A stretch of 64,000 nucleotides of DNA, from NCBI GenBank assembly GCA_963810815.1, contig CAWEPB010000004.1, positions 124,001-188,000 of the forward strand. Direction: 5' to 3'. The DNA comes from CAVQWT01 sp963810815. Lineage in GTDB: Bacteria > Pseudomonadota > Gammaproteobacteria > Burkholderiales > Casimicrobiaceae. Shown one piece after another: positions 7,541 through 16,800 of the stretch. Both the position numbers and the translations under genes were made by a program. How positions within the stretch are numbered: position 1 is the first letter of the stretch; each line of letters starts with the position of its first letter. The notes beneath the pieces were generated by a model. It searched no databases, had not been told where the DNA came from, and worked only from the letters and a program-made list of their open reading frames with translations.

Positions 7541-9754
7541 ATGGCCCGTTCCTCCAGCCCGACCGTCGTCCGCCGCAACGCCGCCCGCACCGGTGCTGCC
7601 GATGGCGTCCGGCGGCCCGCGGCGCGCGCCGCCGTGGCCCTCCTCGCCGGCCTCGTCCTGGCCGCGGGCTACGCCGCCAGCGCACGGGCCGAAACCGTCA
7701 CGTCGGTCCGCGTCCGGCTGCATCCGTACGCGGCCACCGCCGGCCAGATGCCGGACAACGTCAAGGCGCGCCTCGAAACGCTGATGGGATCGCCGCTGCA
7801 GGTTTCCGGCACCACGCGCACCGGCGCGGTCGAGCTCGCGTTCCCGCAGCCGCGGGAGCGCGCCGAGGTCGACGCCATGCTGCGCTCGCTGCGGCTGGAC
7901 CGCGGCGTGCTGTGGGCGGAGGCGGTGACGCCGCGCCCGACGCAGGAGAAGATGGTCAGGAAGTCCGGCGGTCCCAGGGGCGACCGGCTGCTGGTCCGGC
8001 TGAAGGAAGGCACCGCCGACTGGGCGACGCTCTCGGCCCGGTTCGCGGCCACCCTCGGCGTCGGCGTCACCGCCGAACGGCAGATCGGGAACGTCTGGCT
8101 GCTGCGGCTCGACCGGGCGCAGGACGAGGCGACGCTGGCGGCATTCGCGTCCCGCCTTCAGGACGATGCCGCCGTCCAGTATGCCGACCCGGTGCTGCGC
8201 CGGTTCACGCAGGCCGCCGTGCCCAACGACCCGCTGTTCAGCCAACAGTGGGGCCTCTACGATCCGGTGTCCGGCATCAACGCCCCCGCCGCGTGGGACC
8301 TGACGACCGGACTGGCGGGCATGGTGGTCGCGGTCGTCGACACGGGCGTCCAGCCACACCCCGACATCGTCGGACGCAAGCTGGCCGGCTACGACTTCAT
8401 TTCTTCGCCCGAGAACGCGCGCGACGGCGATGCGCGCGACGGCATCGCGCGCGACGAGGGCGACTGGATCGACGAAGGCGGCTGCGGCGGCTATCCCGCC
8501 ACGCCGTCGTCGTGGCACGGCACGTTCATCGCCGGGCAGATCGCCGCGAACAGCAACAATGGACAGGGCATCGCCGGCGTCGACTGGCGCGCCAGGATCC
8601 TGCCGGTGCGGGTGCTCGGCCAGTGCGGCGGCACCGACGCCGACGTGTTCGAGGGCATGCTCTGGGCCTCGGGCGTGGCGATCGCGGGCGTGCCCGCCAA
8701 CACCACGCCCGCGCGCGTGATCAACCTGAGCCTCGGCGGCCAGGGTGCGTGCTCGCAGGCGATCCAGGAAGCGGTCGACGACGCGCTCGCCCAGGGCGCC
8801 GTCGTGGTCGCCGCCGCCGGCAACGAGGCCGACGACGCCGCCAACTACGCGCCGGCGAACTGCAGCGGCGCGATCACCGTCGCGGCGCTCAACAAGGCCG
8901 GGGAGCGCGCGTTCTACTCGAACTGGGGCCCGCGGGTCGACCTCGCGGCGCCCACCGGCGAATCCATCGCGGACGCGACGGTGTCGCACTCCAACACCGG
9001 CGACAAGACGCCGGTCGACCCGTCGTATTCGCTGGGCATCGGCACCAGCTTCTCGGCGCCGCTCGTTTCCGGCGTGGCGTCGCTGATGCTCGGCCGCAAC
9101 CCGACGATGACGCCGGGACGGGTGCTGGACATCCTGCAGGGCACCGCGCGCGACTTCCCCGCCGGCACCACCTGCGGCACCGGCAGGCTCTGCGGCATCG
9201 GCATGCTCGACGCCGGCGCGGCCGTCGCCAGCACGATTCCGGCCACGGGCAACCTGCCCGCGGGATCGATTCCGGTCGTCGAGTACTACAACGCCGAATT
9301 CGACCACTATTTCATCACCGCCGACACCGACGAGATGGACTGGCTCGATGCGGACCCGTTCGGCAACTTCCAGCGCACGGGCCTCGTGTTCTACGGGTTC
9401 TTCGATCCGTACTACGCGCCCGACGCAATGCCGGTATGCCGCTTCTACGCCGGCGCCGACGTGTTCATCAATTCGCACTTCTTCACCGCCGATCCGAACG
9501 AGTGCGAGTTCGTGCTGACCCACTGGCCCGGCGTGTGGAACCTCGAGAACGGCGCGGCCTTCTGGATCGAAGTGCCCGATGCGGCGGGGAACTGCCCGGC
9601 CGGCCGCATCCCCGTCTACCGCTTCTTCAACAACCGGCGCGACGCCAATCACCGCTACACGCTCGACCTGTCGGTGAAGCGCGCGATGGTCAACCGCGGC
9701 TGGGTGCCGGAAGGCACGGGCCCGAACAACGTGGCGTTCTGCAGCCCGATCTGA
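7541..9754 (+). CDS. Secreted subtilisin-like (S8) serine protease with C-terminal DUF5648 domain
   Basis: 737-residue secreted protease. The start is the ATG at 7541 after GGGAG; the open frame upstream (from 7454) lacks such a site. An Arg-rich N-terminus and one long hydrophobic helix ending at SARAE form a signal peptide. A propeptide of about 180 residues follows. The S8 domain has the full triad: Asp267 in VVAVVDTGVQPHPD, His326 in SSWHGTFIAGQ and Ser503 in GTSFSAPLVSG. The last 160 residues (from PVVEYYNAEFDHYFIT) are two repeat-like units with paired FDHYF/SHFFT and VYRFFNN motifs, matching the DUF5648 type often attached to secreted bacterial hydrolases. The gene stands alone between suhB and the export operon. 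Its substrate is unknown. Confidence 0.93.
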   Translation: MARSSSPTVVRRNAARTGAADGVRRPAARAAVALLAGLVLAAGYAASARAETVTSVRVRLHPYAATAGQMPDNVKARLETLMGSPLQVSGTTRTGAVELAFPQPRERAEVDAMLRSLRLDRGVLWAEAVTPRPTQEKMVRKSGGPRGDRLLVRLKEGTADWATLSARFAATLGVGVTAERQIGNVWLLRLDRAQDEATLAAFASRLQDDAAVQYADPVLRRFTQAAVPNDPLFSQQWGLYDPVSGINAPAAWDLTTGLAGMVVAVVDTGVQPHPDIVGRKLAGYDFISSPENARDGDARDGIARDEGDWIDEGGCGGYPATPSSWHGTFIAGQIAANSNNGQGIAGVDWRARILPVRVLGQCGGTDADVFEGMLWASGVAIAGVPANTTPARVINLSLGGQGACSQAIQEAVDDALAQGAVVVAAAGNEADDAANYAPANCSGAITVAALNKAGERAFYSNWGPRVDLAAPTGESIADATVSHSNTGDKTPVDPSYSLGIGTSFSAPLVSGVASLMLGRNPTMTPGRVLDILQGTARDFPAGTTCGTGRLCGIGMLDAGAAVASTIPATGNLPAGSIPVVEYYNAEFDHYFITADTDEMDWLDADPFGNFQRTGLVFYGFFDPYYAPDAMPVCRFYAGADVFINSHFFTADPNECEFVLTHWPGVWNLENGAAFWIEVPDAAGNCPAGRIPVYRFFNNRRDANHRYTLDLSVKRAMVNRGWVPEGTGPNNVAFCSPI

Positions 9755-9873
9755 CGCGGTCGAAGCCGGTGTCGGCCCGGGGCCGGCGGAGCGATTCGCC
9801 GGCCTTCGTCATTCCGGGGCCACCGTCCACTCGTCGCGCGCCGGCTCCTGCGTCGCCGGTGGTGCCGCCCCGG

Positions 9874-11019
9874 TCAGGGCGCGCGGTCGTCGCCGGACGC
9901 GAGGTCCGCGGCACCCGCCTCCGACGCCGGGGGTGCCGGCGGCGCCGCCGCGGGCGCCCATTCCTTCAGCAGCATGAAGCCGACGGCGATCAGCACCGGC
10001 CCCAGGAAGATGCCGATGAATCCGAACGCCGCGATGCCGCCGAAGATCCCGATCAGCACCAGGATGAACGGCAGCGCGCCGCCCTTGCTGATGATCAGTG
10101 GCCGGATGATGTTGTCGACGGTCGACACCAGCCCCAGGCCCCAGACCAGCATGAAGATGCCCCAGCCGGTCTCGCCCTGCGCGATCAGCAGCGCCGCCGC
10201 GCCGCCCCAGATCAGCGGCGGTCCCACCGGCACCGGCGACAGCAGGAACACGAGGAACCCGAGCAGCGGCGCGGTGTTCATGCCCGCGATCCAGGCGCCC
10301 ACGCCCATCAGCACGCCCTGGACCAGCGCGGTGCCGAGGATGCCCAGCACGACGCCCCGCGTCGTCTCGGTCGCGACCGCGAGCAGGCGGCGCGCGCGAT
10401 CGCCGGCGATGCGCTCGCCCGCAGTGCGCAGTCGCGCGAGGATCGCGTCGCCGTCGCGGAAGAAGAAGAACGCGATCAGGATCGACAGCGCCAGCTGCAG
10501 CAGGCTCGCCAGCACCGACGTGCCCCCGGACAGCGCGAGCCGGCGCGCCGGCTCCGCGACCTTGCCCAGCTCTTCGAGCAGCCGCGCGGTGTCGTGGGCG
10601 AGGCCGCCCCAGTAGTCGGCGAGGCGGGACCCGAACAGGGGGAGCTGGGCGACCCACTCCGGCGGCGCGGGCGGGCCGTCGGCGATGAACCGCTGCAGCA
10701 GCACCGCCAAGTGCTTGGCGTTGTCGGCGAGCGTCGCCCCGACGATCACGAACGGCGCGAGCAGCGTCAGCGAGATCAGCACCACCATGGCCAGCGACGC
10801 CACGCCGGTGTGCCCGCCCAGCCGCGCGCGAAGCCGGACGAACAGCGGCCAGGTCGTCGCGGAGAGGATCGCCGCCCAGACGATCGCGCCCAGGAACGGC
10901 CGCAGGACCAGGAAGCAGCCGGCGACGATCAGGCCGAGCGCGACCAGCGAGATGGTCCGGTCGATGCGGGGGTTCGGCAGCATCGGCGCGGGCGGTTGCG
11001 GTGGCACGGGAACGGTCAT
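9874..11019 (-). CDS. AI-2E family transporter (PerM-like membrane protein)
   Basis: 381-residue polytopic inner-membrane protein of the AI-2E/PerM/TqsA family; family members have been linked to autoinducer export or ion antiport. There are two N-terminal helix pairs, a long amphipathic middle region (about residues 115-180), the conserved FFFFRDGD motif near the centre, and the family motif FLLSPVPVGPPLIWG in the second half. The last 30 residues are Ala/Pro-rich. The start is the ATG at 11019, which overlaps the stop of the upstream phosphatase gene as ATGA, so it is the last gene of the polysaccharide operon. The substrate is unknown. Confidence 0.9.
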   Translation of the reverse strand: MTVPVPPQPPAPMLPNPRIDRTISLVALGLIVAGCFLVLRPFLGAIVWAAILSATTWPLFVRLRARLGGHTGVASLAMVVLISLTLLAPFVIVGATLADNAKHLAVLLQRFIADGPPAPPEWVAQLPLFGSRLADYWGGLAHDTARLLEELGKVAEPARRLALSGGTSVLASLLQLALSILIAFFFFRDGDAILARLRTAGERIAGDRARRLLAVATETTRGVVLGILGTALVQGVLMGVGAWIAGMNTAPLLGFLVFLLSPVPVGPPLIWGGAAALLIAQGETGWGIFMLVWGLGLVSTVDNIIRPLIISKGGALPFILVLIGIFGGIAAFGFIGIFLGPVLIAVGFMLLKEWAPAAAPPAPPASEAGAADLASGDDRAP

Positions 11020-11822
11020 CCGCGCCCCGTCAGCCGTGCGAAGAGGCTGCGCTTCGGCCGCACGACGCCGCCTTCGCGCAGCGCCGGCACCGGCGCGACC
11101 TGCTGCGGAGCGCGGTTGTCGAGGATCGCCTGCGGCCGCTCGACGACCAGCCGCTGCGCTTCCTCGGCGCCGACCCATTTTTCCGCGGCCTGCGCGCCCC
11201 TCGGCGAGCAGCGGCGCCCGACGCCGGTGGCCGTGCGCGTCGGTGGCGAGGATATGCACCAGGCCGTCGTCGAGCAGCTTCTGCCCGTAGTACTGCGCGG
11301 TCTCGCCGAAGCGGCCGTTGAGGCTGCCGGCGGTGACCTGCATCCACGCGCCGCTCTGCACCAGCGCGGCAAAGACCGCGTAGTGCGCCTTGATCCACGT
11401 CAGCCGCTCCGGATGCGTGATCACCGGCACGTAGCCGGCGGCGACGAAATCGAACACCGATTCGGCGAAGCGCGGCGGCGCGACCGTGTGCGGCGGCTCG
11501 AGCAGGAAGTAGCGGCTGCCGCGCGAGCGTGGGCGCGGTCCCGGACTTGATCCGGCCGAGGAGTTCGGGCGTGAGGTGCGCGTCGGCGCCGAGCGTGAGG
11601 TCGAGCGCGATCCCCTCGTCCTGCAGCCGGCGCTGCAGGCTGGCCACCCGCGCCGTGATGCCGGCGCTGTCGTTCTCGAACAGCCCCGGATAGATGTGCG
11701 GCGTGCACGCCGTCGTGCGGATGCCGTCGGCCGACGGCGATGCGCGCCATCGCGAGCGACACCGCCTCGTCGGTCGCGCCGTCGTCGATGCCGGGGAGCA
11801 GGTGGCAGTGGAGGTCGATCAT
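11016..11822 (-). CDS. CpsB/CapC-type tyrosine-protein phosphatase (interrupted by indels)
   Basis: PHP-fold metal-dependent phosphatase of the CpsB/YwqE type, expected to dephosphorylate the Wzc-type kinase encoded in the same operon. The metal motif MIDLHCHLLPGIDDG opens the protein. The later blocks YVPVITHPERL and ILATDAHGH carry further metal-binding His residues, and the C-terminus contains AEKWVGAEEAQRLV. These pieces lie in three reading frames. Breaks are at about 11,730 (one extra G), 11,520 (about two bases missing) and 11,200 (GGGG for GGG), so the gene is probably intact in the organism. It starts as ATGA overlapping the stop of the ligase gene and ends overlapping the transporter start. 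Confidence 0.8.
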
Positions 11823-13239
11823 CGCTTGCCCGGATCGTTCCCGACGCCCGGATGCAGCATCACGCCGGCGAGGGTCGCGAACCACATCGCATTCGCCGGC
11901 ATGTGCAGCGCGAAATCGAACAGGCTGTGCAGGATCATCGGCAGCAGGCCGACGCCGGCGGCGATCTGCAGCACGGTGAAACTGCGCGCGCGGTCGCGCC
12001 GCAGCAGCTCGCCCATCCGCATCACGTACGTGGCGAGCAGCAGCGCCACGATCACCGGCGCCACCAGGCCGACCTCCATGAAGAGCTGCAGGTAGTCGTT
12101 GTGCGCGTAGTCGATGTAGCCGCCGAAGACCCCGCTCTGGAAGCGCGGGAACACGCTGGCGAACGTCGAGAGCCCGCTGCCGAACGGCAGGAACTCGATC
12201 GCGGCGCGAATGGTGGCGGCGTAGATGGCGAACCGCCCCTCGCCCGACAGCCGCAGCTGGTCGGGCTCGAAGCGCTCCAGGATCGGCGCCAGCCCGATCA
12301 GCGCCGCCAGCGCGATGCCGGCGACGACCAGCGCGCCGACGATCAGGTTGCCGTGCCGCAGGCCGGCGCGGGCCCGCACCAGCAGGATCGACGAGAACGC
12401 GAGGCCGACCAGCGCCGGCGCGATGCCGGCGCGCGACCGCGTGAAGAACAGGCTCAGCAGGATCAGCACCGCCGAGGCGAACATCAGCGCCCGCTGCGAC
12501 AGCACGTTCGCCTCCGCGCCGTGCCGCCGCCGGCCGCGCCGTCCCTGCCGGATGTCGAACAGCAGCAGGCCCGACGATCACCGGCAGCATCATCGCCAGC
12601 ATGGCCGCGAAGTGCCCGCGGTTGACGAAGGTCCCGGTCGCCATGCCGTGCGCGGTGGTGTTGCGCAGGTAGAAGATCGAGTCGCCGCCGGCGCCGACCT
12701 GCAGCAGCCCCAGCAGGCCGTGCGACGCCGGTGAACACGGCCATCGCCAGCAGCAGCCGCACCACGTCGGCCGGCGCGAGCGCGCGCACCACGACGAGAC
12801 AGGCGAGCGGCGGCAGCAGCGCGAGCCAGCCGAACTCGGTCGCCACCGGCACCACCGAGATCGGGCGGCCGGCCAGGCCGGCATCCGGGCCGGCGAAGCG
12901 TTCCAGCACCGCGATGTACTCCGCATGCCCCGGCAGCGCGCGCCACAGCGCATCCGGCAGCGGCACCAGCTGCAGCAGCGGGTAGGCGAGCAGCAGCCCG
13001 AGGGCGACCAGCAGCGGGCGCGGCAGCGTCCGGAAACCCAAACCCGGACCCAGACCCAGACCCGAACCCCCGCCCGGTCGCAGACCCGCGTCCGGCGCCT
13101 GGCGCCGCAGCGTCAGCGCCAGCAGGAACCCGATCGCCGCCAGCTCCAGCAGCAGCAGCGGCAACGCCCGGTTGCCGCCCTTGTACAGCGGCGCCAGCAG
13201 CAGGAAGAGGACGAACGAATAAAAAAATGTGGAGCCCAT
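11819..13239 (-). CDS. O-antigen ligase / Wzy-like membrane protein (interrupted by indels)
   Basis: Polytopic protein of the Wzy_C (O-antigen ligase/polymerase) family, expected to polymerise or transfer polysaccharide repeat units at the periplasmic face. About 10-12 hydrophobic helices are spread over three frames. The N-terminal frame starts MGSTFFYSFVLFLLLAPLYKGG, the middle frame has the loop GDSIFYLRNTTAHGMATGTF and NRGHFAAMLAMMLPV, and the last has SGLSTFASVFPRFQS with the family motif YAHNDYLQLFMEVG. Breaks fall near 12,722 and 12,570 (GGGCC for GGCC). The start ATG lies in the loop of a strong hairpin (13,226-13,251) whose 5' arm holds the GGAG ribosome site. The stop overlaps the next gene by 4 bp. 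Confidence 0.82.
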
Positions 13240-13251
13240 CGGCTCCACATT
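13221..13251 (-). terminator. Hairpin with T-run that encloses the ligase ribosome site and start codon
   Basis: On the minus strand AATGTGGAGCC (13251-13241), loop GATG and GGCTCCACATT (13236-13226) form an 11-bp perfect stem followed by a run of T (a stretch of seven in total). This is a textbook Rho-independent terminator for the upstream FecR-like gene. The same sequence contains GGAG and the ATG used by the ligase gene, so the structure may both attenuate transcription and hide the start codon. The structure is seen; its regulatory role is inferred. Confidence 0.7.
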
Positions 13252-13286
13252 CTCGTTCGCGTTCGCGGTCGCGGTTTCGATGGCGA

Positions 13287-13784
13287 TCAGTTGGGACTGA
13301 CGGACTTGTCCCTGAAGATCTCGTAGGTGCCCCAGCCCAGGCCGCCGACGACGGCGACCGCGCCGATGGTGCCGACGGTCGAGGTGCCCACGGCGGCCGT
13401 CGTGGCGGCGCCCACGCCGCCGCCGATCGCGCCCGGCGCGGGTCCGAGCGCCACGACTTCCGTCGCCAGCACGCCGCACTCGCCGAGACGCACGGTGAAC
13501 CGCTCGTTCGACTTCAGCGCGACGTCGCAGCCGACGTCGTAATTGACCACCACCTTCGCACCGGCGGTGGTCAGCACCCGGGTGCCCGACGGTCACGCGC
13601 TGGTTGCGCGGTCGCGGCGACCATGGCGTCGCCCTGGCTGACGAGCACCTGCCCTTCCATGTTGGTCAGGCGGGCCACGGCGGCCGGCTGCTGCGCCGAC
13701 GCCACCGGCGCGCCCAGCGTCGCGGCGAGTCCCAGCAACGTCGAGGGAAGTGCGAATGGCTCGAAGATTCATGGGTTTCTTCAT
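13287..13784 (-). CDS. Small secreted FecR-like protein (interrupted by indels)
   Basis: About 160 residues, read across at least two indels (near 13,745 and 13,600). Pieced together, it has a Lys-containing start (MKKPMNLRAIR), a hydrophobic stretch ending at ASAQQ that looks like a signal peptide, and a short beta-rich FecR-like segment (LTNMEGQVLVSQGDAMV, then RVLTTAGAKVVVNYD). Next comes a Cys pair in DVGCDVAL and RLGECGVLA, and a C-terminal Gly/Ala/Val helix that could be a membrane anchor. Such small FecR-like genes occur next to polysaccharide export genes, but I know no assigned role. A clear terminator follows at 13,251-13,221. Confidence 0.55.
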
Positions 13785-13850
13785 GGGTTTCGTGCCCCGC
13801 CGATGACGCCGGCAGGGTCTTCCAACCGCCATTATGGGCCGGGGGGCCGT

Positions 13851-15143
13851 CTAGTCAAGGTTGCGCACCCGAAAATCGTCGAACCAGGCCGTGCCGCGCA
13901 GCCGCGCCGCAACATTGCCGGGCGTATCGGCATCGCGGCGCGGATTGGCGAGCTCCAGCCGCAGCACCTGCACCCCGCAGTCGGCGGGCACGGCGAAGTC
14001 GTCGCCCCACGTCTCCCAGTCGGAAGACGCCAGGAAGCGGCCGCTGCGGGCCAGCTGCCGCGGCTCCTTGCCGGCCGCGGGCAGGCAGTAGAGGCCCCAC
14101 TGCACCCCCAGCCACGTCTCCAGCCCGTCGGATCGGCCGCGCCCCTCGAAGCGGTAACGGCCGGGGTACAGCATCAGGTACTGCTGCACCGGCGGCCCCG
14201 CCCACCGCTTGTTGACGAACTCCACCCTCAATGCGCGGCGTCCGGTCGCACCACCGATCGGCTGCGCGTCGACGTCGACGCCGTCCTGCGGCGGGATCGT
14301 CCAGTCGAAGCCGAGGTTCGACAGCGGCAGCTCGAATCCGCCGTTGAACACGAAGCCGATGCGCTGGCGCTGCTCGGCAGGCAGGCTGTTGAGCCACACC
14401 TGGTACGCGTTCGGCCACCGGTTTTCGCGCTGCAGGCGGCTGACGAGGCAGCGCCGCTCGTCGGCGGTCACCGTGCCCGCCAGCGCCCGCGCCGTGAACA
14501 CCCGCTGCAGCGCGTCGACGTCGGTCGCCTTCTGGCAGGCATGGCCGAAGAAGGCCGGCCACCACGCCGGGTTGTCGCGCACGACGCCGGCGAAGAAGTC
14601 GTCGTGGCGGCGCGCGTCCAGCGCCGAGACGAACGCCGGCCAGAGGTCGCCGCGGGCCTCGGGATACAGGTCCACGACACGCCGCAGGATCGCCAGCGCC
14701 TGCGGCTCTTCGCCGGAGCGCAGATGGAACGCGCCGGCCTCGAGCAGCGTCTGCCGATTCGCCGGGGCGAGCCGCAGCGCCTCGGCCATGGCGGCGCGCG
14801 CGTCGTCGGCCTTGCCCTGGCGCTCGTACTCGAGCGCCAGCATCACCATGGCCGCGTGGTCCGCGGGGTTCTGCGCCAGCCGCGCGCGCCAGGTCGTATC
14901 CGGCGTCTCGGCCGCCAGCGGCGAGCGCAGCCGCTCGCGGCCCGCCGCGCCGCTCTCCTCGAGCAGCGCTCCCGTGCCGCTGACGACGACGCGCCAGACG
15001 AGCACCAGCGCGACCAGCATCGCGAGCGCCGGCAGCGCCATCCCGGCGAGACGCGTTTCCGGGGTCCGGCCGGTCCGGCTAACGGGACGACCTTCGTGCT
15101 GCGCACTCCGGTGTTCGCCCTCGGGACGGCCCGTCGGGCTCAC
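13851..15143 (-). CDS. TPR-repeat protein with C-terminal carbohydrate-binding-like domain
   Basis: 430 residues with one intact frame. It has a short basic N-terminus, one hydrophobic helix (MALPALAMLVALVLVW) acting as anchor or signal, then tetratricopeptide-like helical repeats (about residues 70-250, for example AMVMLALEYERQGKADDAR). The C-terminal 150 residues are beta-rich and Trp-rich (NGGFELPLSNLGFDW, then LYPGRYRFEGRGRSDGL), resembling carbohydrate-binding jelly-roll domains seen in polysaccharide-cluster proteins. The GTG start at 15143 overlaps the preceding stop as GTGA, indicating coupling. The likely role is periplasmic scaffolding of the polymer machinery next to the ligase; this is inference from context. 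Confidence 0.75.
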   Translation of the reverse strand: MSPTGRPEGEHRSAQHEGRPVSRTGRTPETRLAGMALPALAMLVALVLVWRVVVSGTGALLEESGAAGRERLRSPLAAETPDTTWRARLAQNPADHAAMVMLALEYERQGKADDARAAMAEALRLAPANRQTLLEAGAFHLRSGEEPQALAILRRVVDLYPEARGDLWPAFVSALDARRHDDFFAGVVRDNPAWWPAFFGHACQKATDVDALQRVFTARALAGTVTADERRCLVSRLQRENRWPNAYQVWLNSLPAEQRQRIGFVFNGGFELPLSNLGFDWTIPPQDGVDVDAQPIGGATGRRALRVEFVNKRWAGPPVQQYLMLYPGRYRFEGRGRSDGLETWLGVQWGLYCLPAAGKEPRQLARSGRFLASSDWETWGDDFAVPADCGVQVLRLELANPRRDADTPGNVAARLRGTAWFDDFRVRNLD

Positions 15144-16731
15144 GGAGTTCGCGGCTGGTGCGACAGCCGGGTGATGACGAGCCGCCCGTCGCGATGCGCC
15201 ATCTCCATGTCGACGGCGATCCGCTGGTCGACTTCGCGGCCGTCGCGCCAGCCGATCCTGACGGCGATCTCGCCCTTGGCGTAGGTGCGTTCGCCGGCCC
15301 GCTTCCAGTTGATGCGCGTCAGCTGCATCTCGCGCCAGCTGGACAGGCGGAAGAGCTCGTCGTATTCGCCGCGGATCGCCGCGCGGCCGCGGCGGAGGTT
15401 CGACTCGGCGTCGTCGTCGAACAGCGCGGCAAACGCGTCGAGCGCGGCCGCGATCGTAGGACTCGACGAACGTGGCGAACAGCGCCTCGATTTCGGCGGT
15501 GGTGGGCGACGTGGGTTCCGTCGCGGCGAGCGCAGCCGGCGGTGTCGCGGTCGTTGCGGTCGGTGCGGCGGGTGCGACGGCGGCGACGGTCGCCACCACG
15601 GCGGGCGTGACGGCGGCGACGCTGGCGACCGCGACGGGCGCGCTGGGGCTGACTACCGCGGTGGCGACGCGCGGCGGCGGAGCGCTGGTCGTCGCCACGC
15701 GCCGGTCGGGCGCGGCGACGGCCGGCGGTGGCGCGACCGGAACGATCGCCGGCACGGATGCTGGCCTCGATGCGACGGCCTCTGCGGCCGCCGGTGCCGG
15801 TACCGGCGCGGGGGCCAATGCCGATGTCGGTGTCGATGCCGGCGCGGGGGCCATGCCGATGTCGGTGTCGATGCCGGCGCGGGGGCCGATGCCGATGTGG
15901 TGCCGGCACCGGCATCGGTGCGGATGCGAGCGTGGGGGTCGGCGGCGAAGTCGGCGCGAGCGCGGGCGCGGGCGCCGGAGTCGGCGCCAGCGCGCGGTCC
16001 GGCGCGCGCGCCAGCCGTTCCTCGCGCGTCAGCGATCCGGACTCGCCGTCCCGGACCGTCGCGCCGATCACCAGCACGGCGCCGCCGATCAGCACCGAGA
16101 ATCCCACCAGCGCGGGGTGGGCGCGCACGAATCCGCCGACCGCGCCGGTCAGCCACTCGGGCAACAGCGCGCGCTCCGGCGACCGCCCTGCCGCGTAGCC
16201 GGTCTCCGGCCAGCGACCGGCGGCCGGTGCCGCCATCATGGCGCTGCGCGCAGCCTGCGCGGCCGCGGCGCGCACGCGCTCCGCTTCCTCGCGATCGAAC
16301 TTCGCGCGCGACTCCTCGTTCTTCAGCATCCCGTAGGCGCGATTGGCCTGCGCCGCGCACGATTCCGGCCACCGCGCCTGCGCGTCCTGGCGATCGGGGT
16401 GCACCAGCTGCATCAGCAGCCGGAAGTTGTCCTTGATCGCCTCGGCCGAGGCGTCGGGCGCGAGGCCCAGCGTCTGGTACGGCGTGGCGTCGGCGCGGAA
16501 GTACATCCGGCGAACGTAGGACGCCGCGGCGTCGCGCAGCACCGACACGCTCAGGCGGTTCAGCGCCGCTTCGGCGAACTCGACCCGGTGGCCCAGCGCG
16601 AGCTTGAGCACCACCCCGCCCTCGAGCCGCGGGGCATCCGGCTGCAGCGCTTCGACGCGGAAGCGCGACGGCTCCCGGTAGTAGCGGAGCAGCAGTCGTG
16701 CCGTGCGGTCCGCAGGTGGCCGGTCAGACAT
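15140..16731 (-). CDS. J-domain membrane protein with C-terminal NTF2/SnoaL-like domain (interrupted by indels)
   Basis: Begins MSDRPPADRTARLLLRYYREP. A J-domain-like segment follows at about residues 80-135 (YQTLGLAPDASAEAIKDNF, then LVHPDRQ with the HPD tripeptide), then a single membrane helix (LVGFSVLIGGAVLVIGATV). Next is a long Pro/Ala/Thr-rich linker made of short repeated DNA units (about 15.6-16.0 kb). The C-terminal domain has the SnoaL/NTF2 pattern (IEALFATFVESYDRG, then WKRAGERTYAKGEIAVRIGW, ending at RLSHQPRTP). The linker and last domain lie in shifted frames; breaks are near 15,870 and 15,465. A J-domain protein in an export operon suggests recruitment of DnaK to the membrane complex. 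The TTG at 16737 is an alternative start. Confidence 0.72.
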
Positions 16732-16800
16732 GGTCAACGCCGGCCGCCTCGCGCCGGCGACCGGCAGCCGCCGCGGTCAACGGCTGCGTCCCGGCGCAAT

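Noticed and set aside
11016..13239. Programmed ribosomal frameshifting in the phosphatase and ligase genes
   Set aside because: Breaks lack slippery sequences with downstream structures and occur in unrelated genes all over the window; indel errors explain them better.
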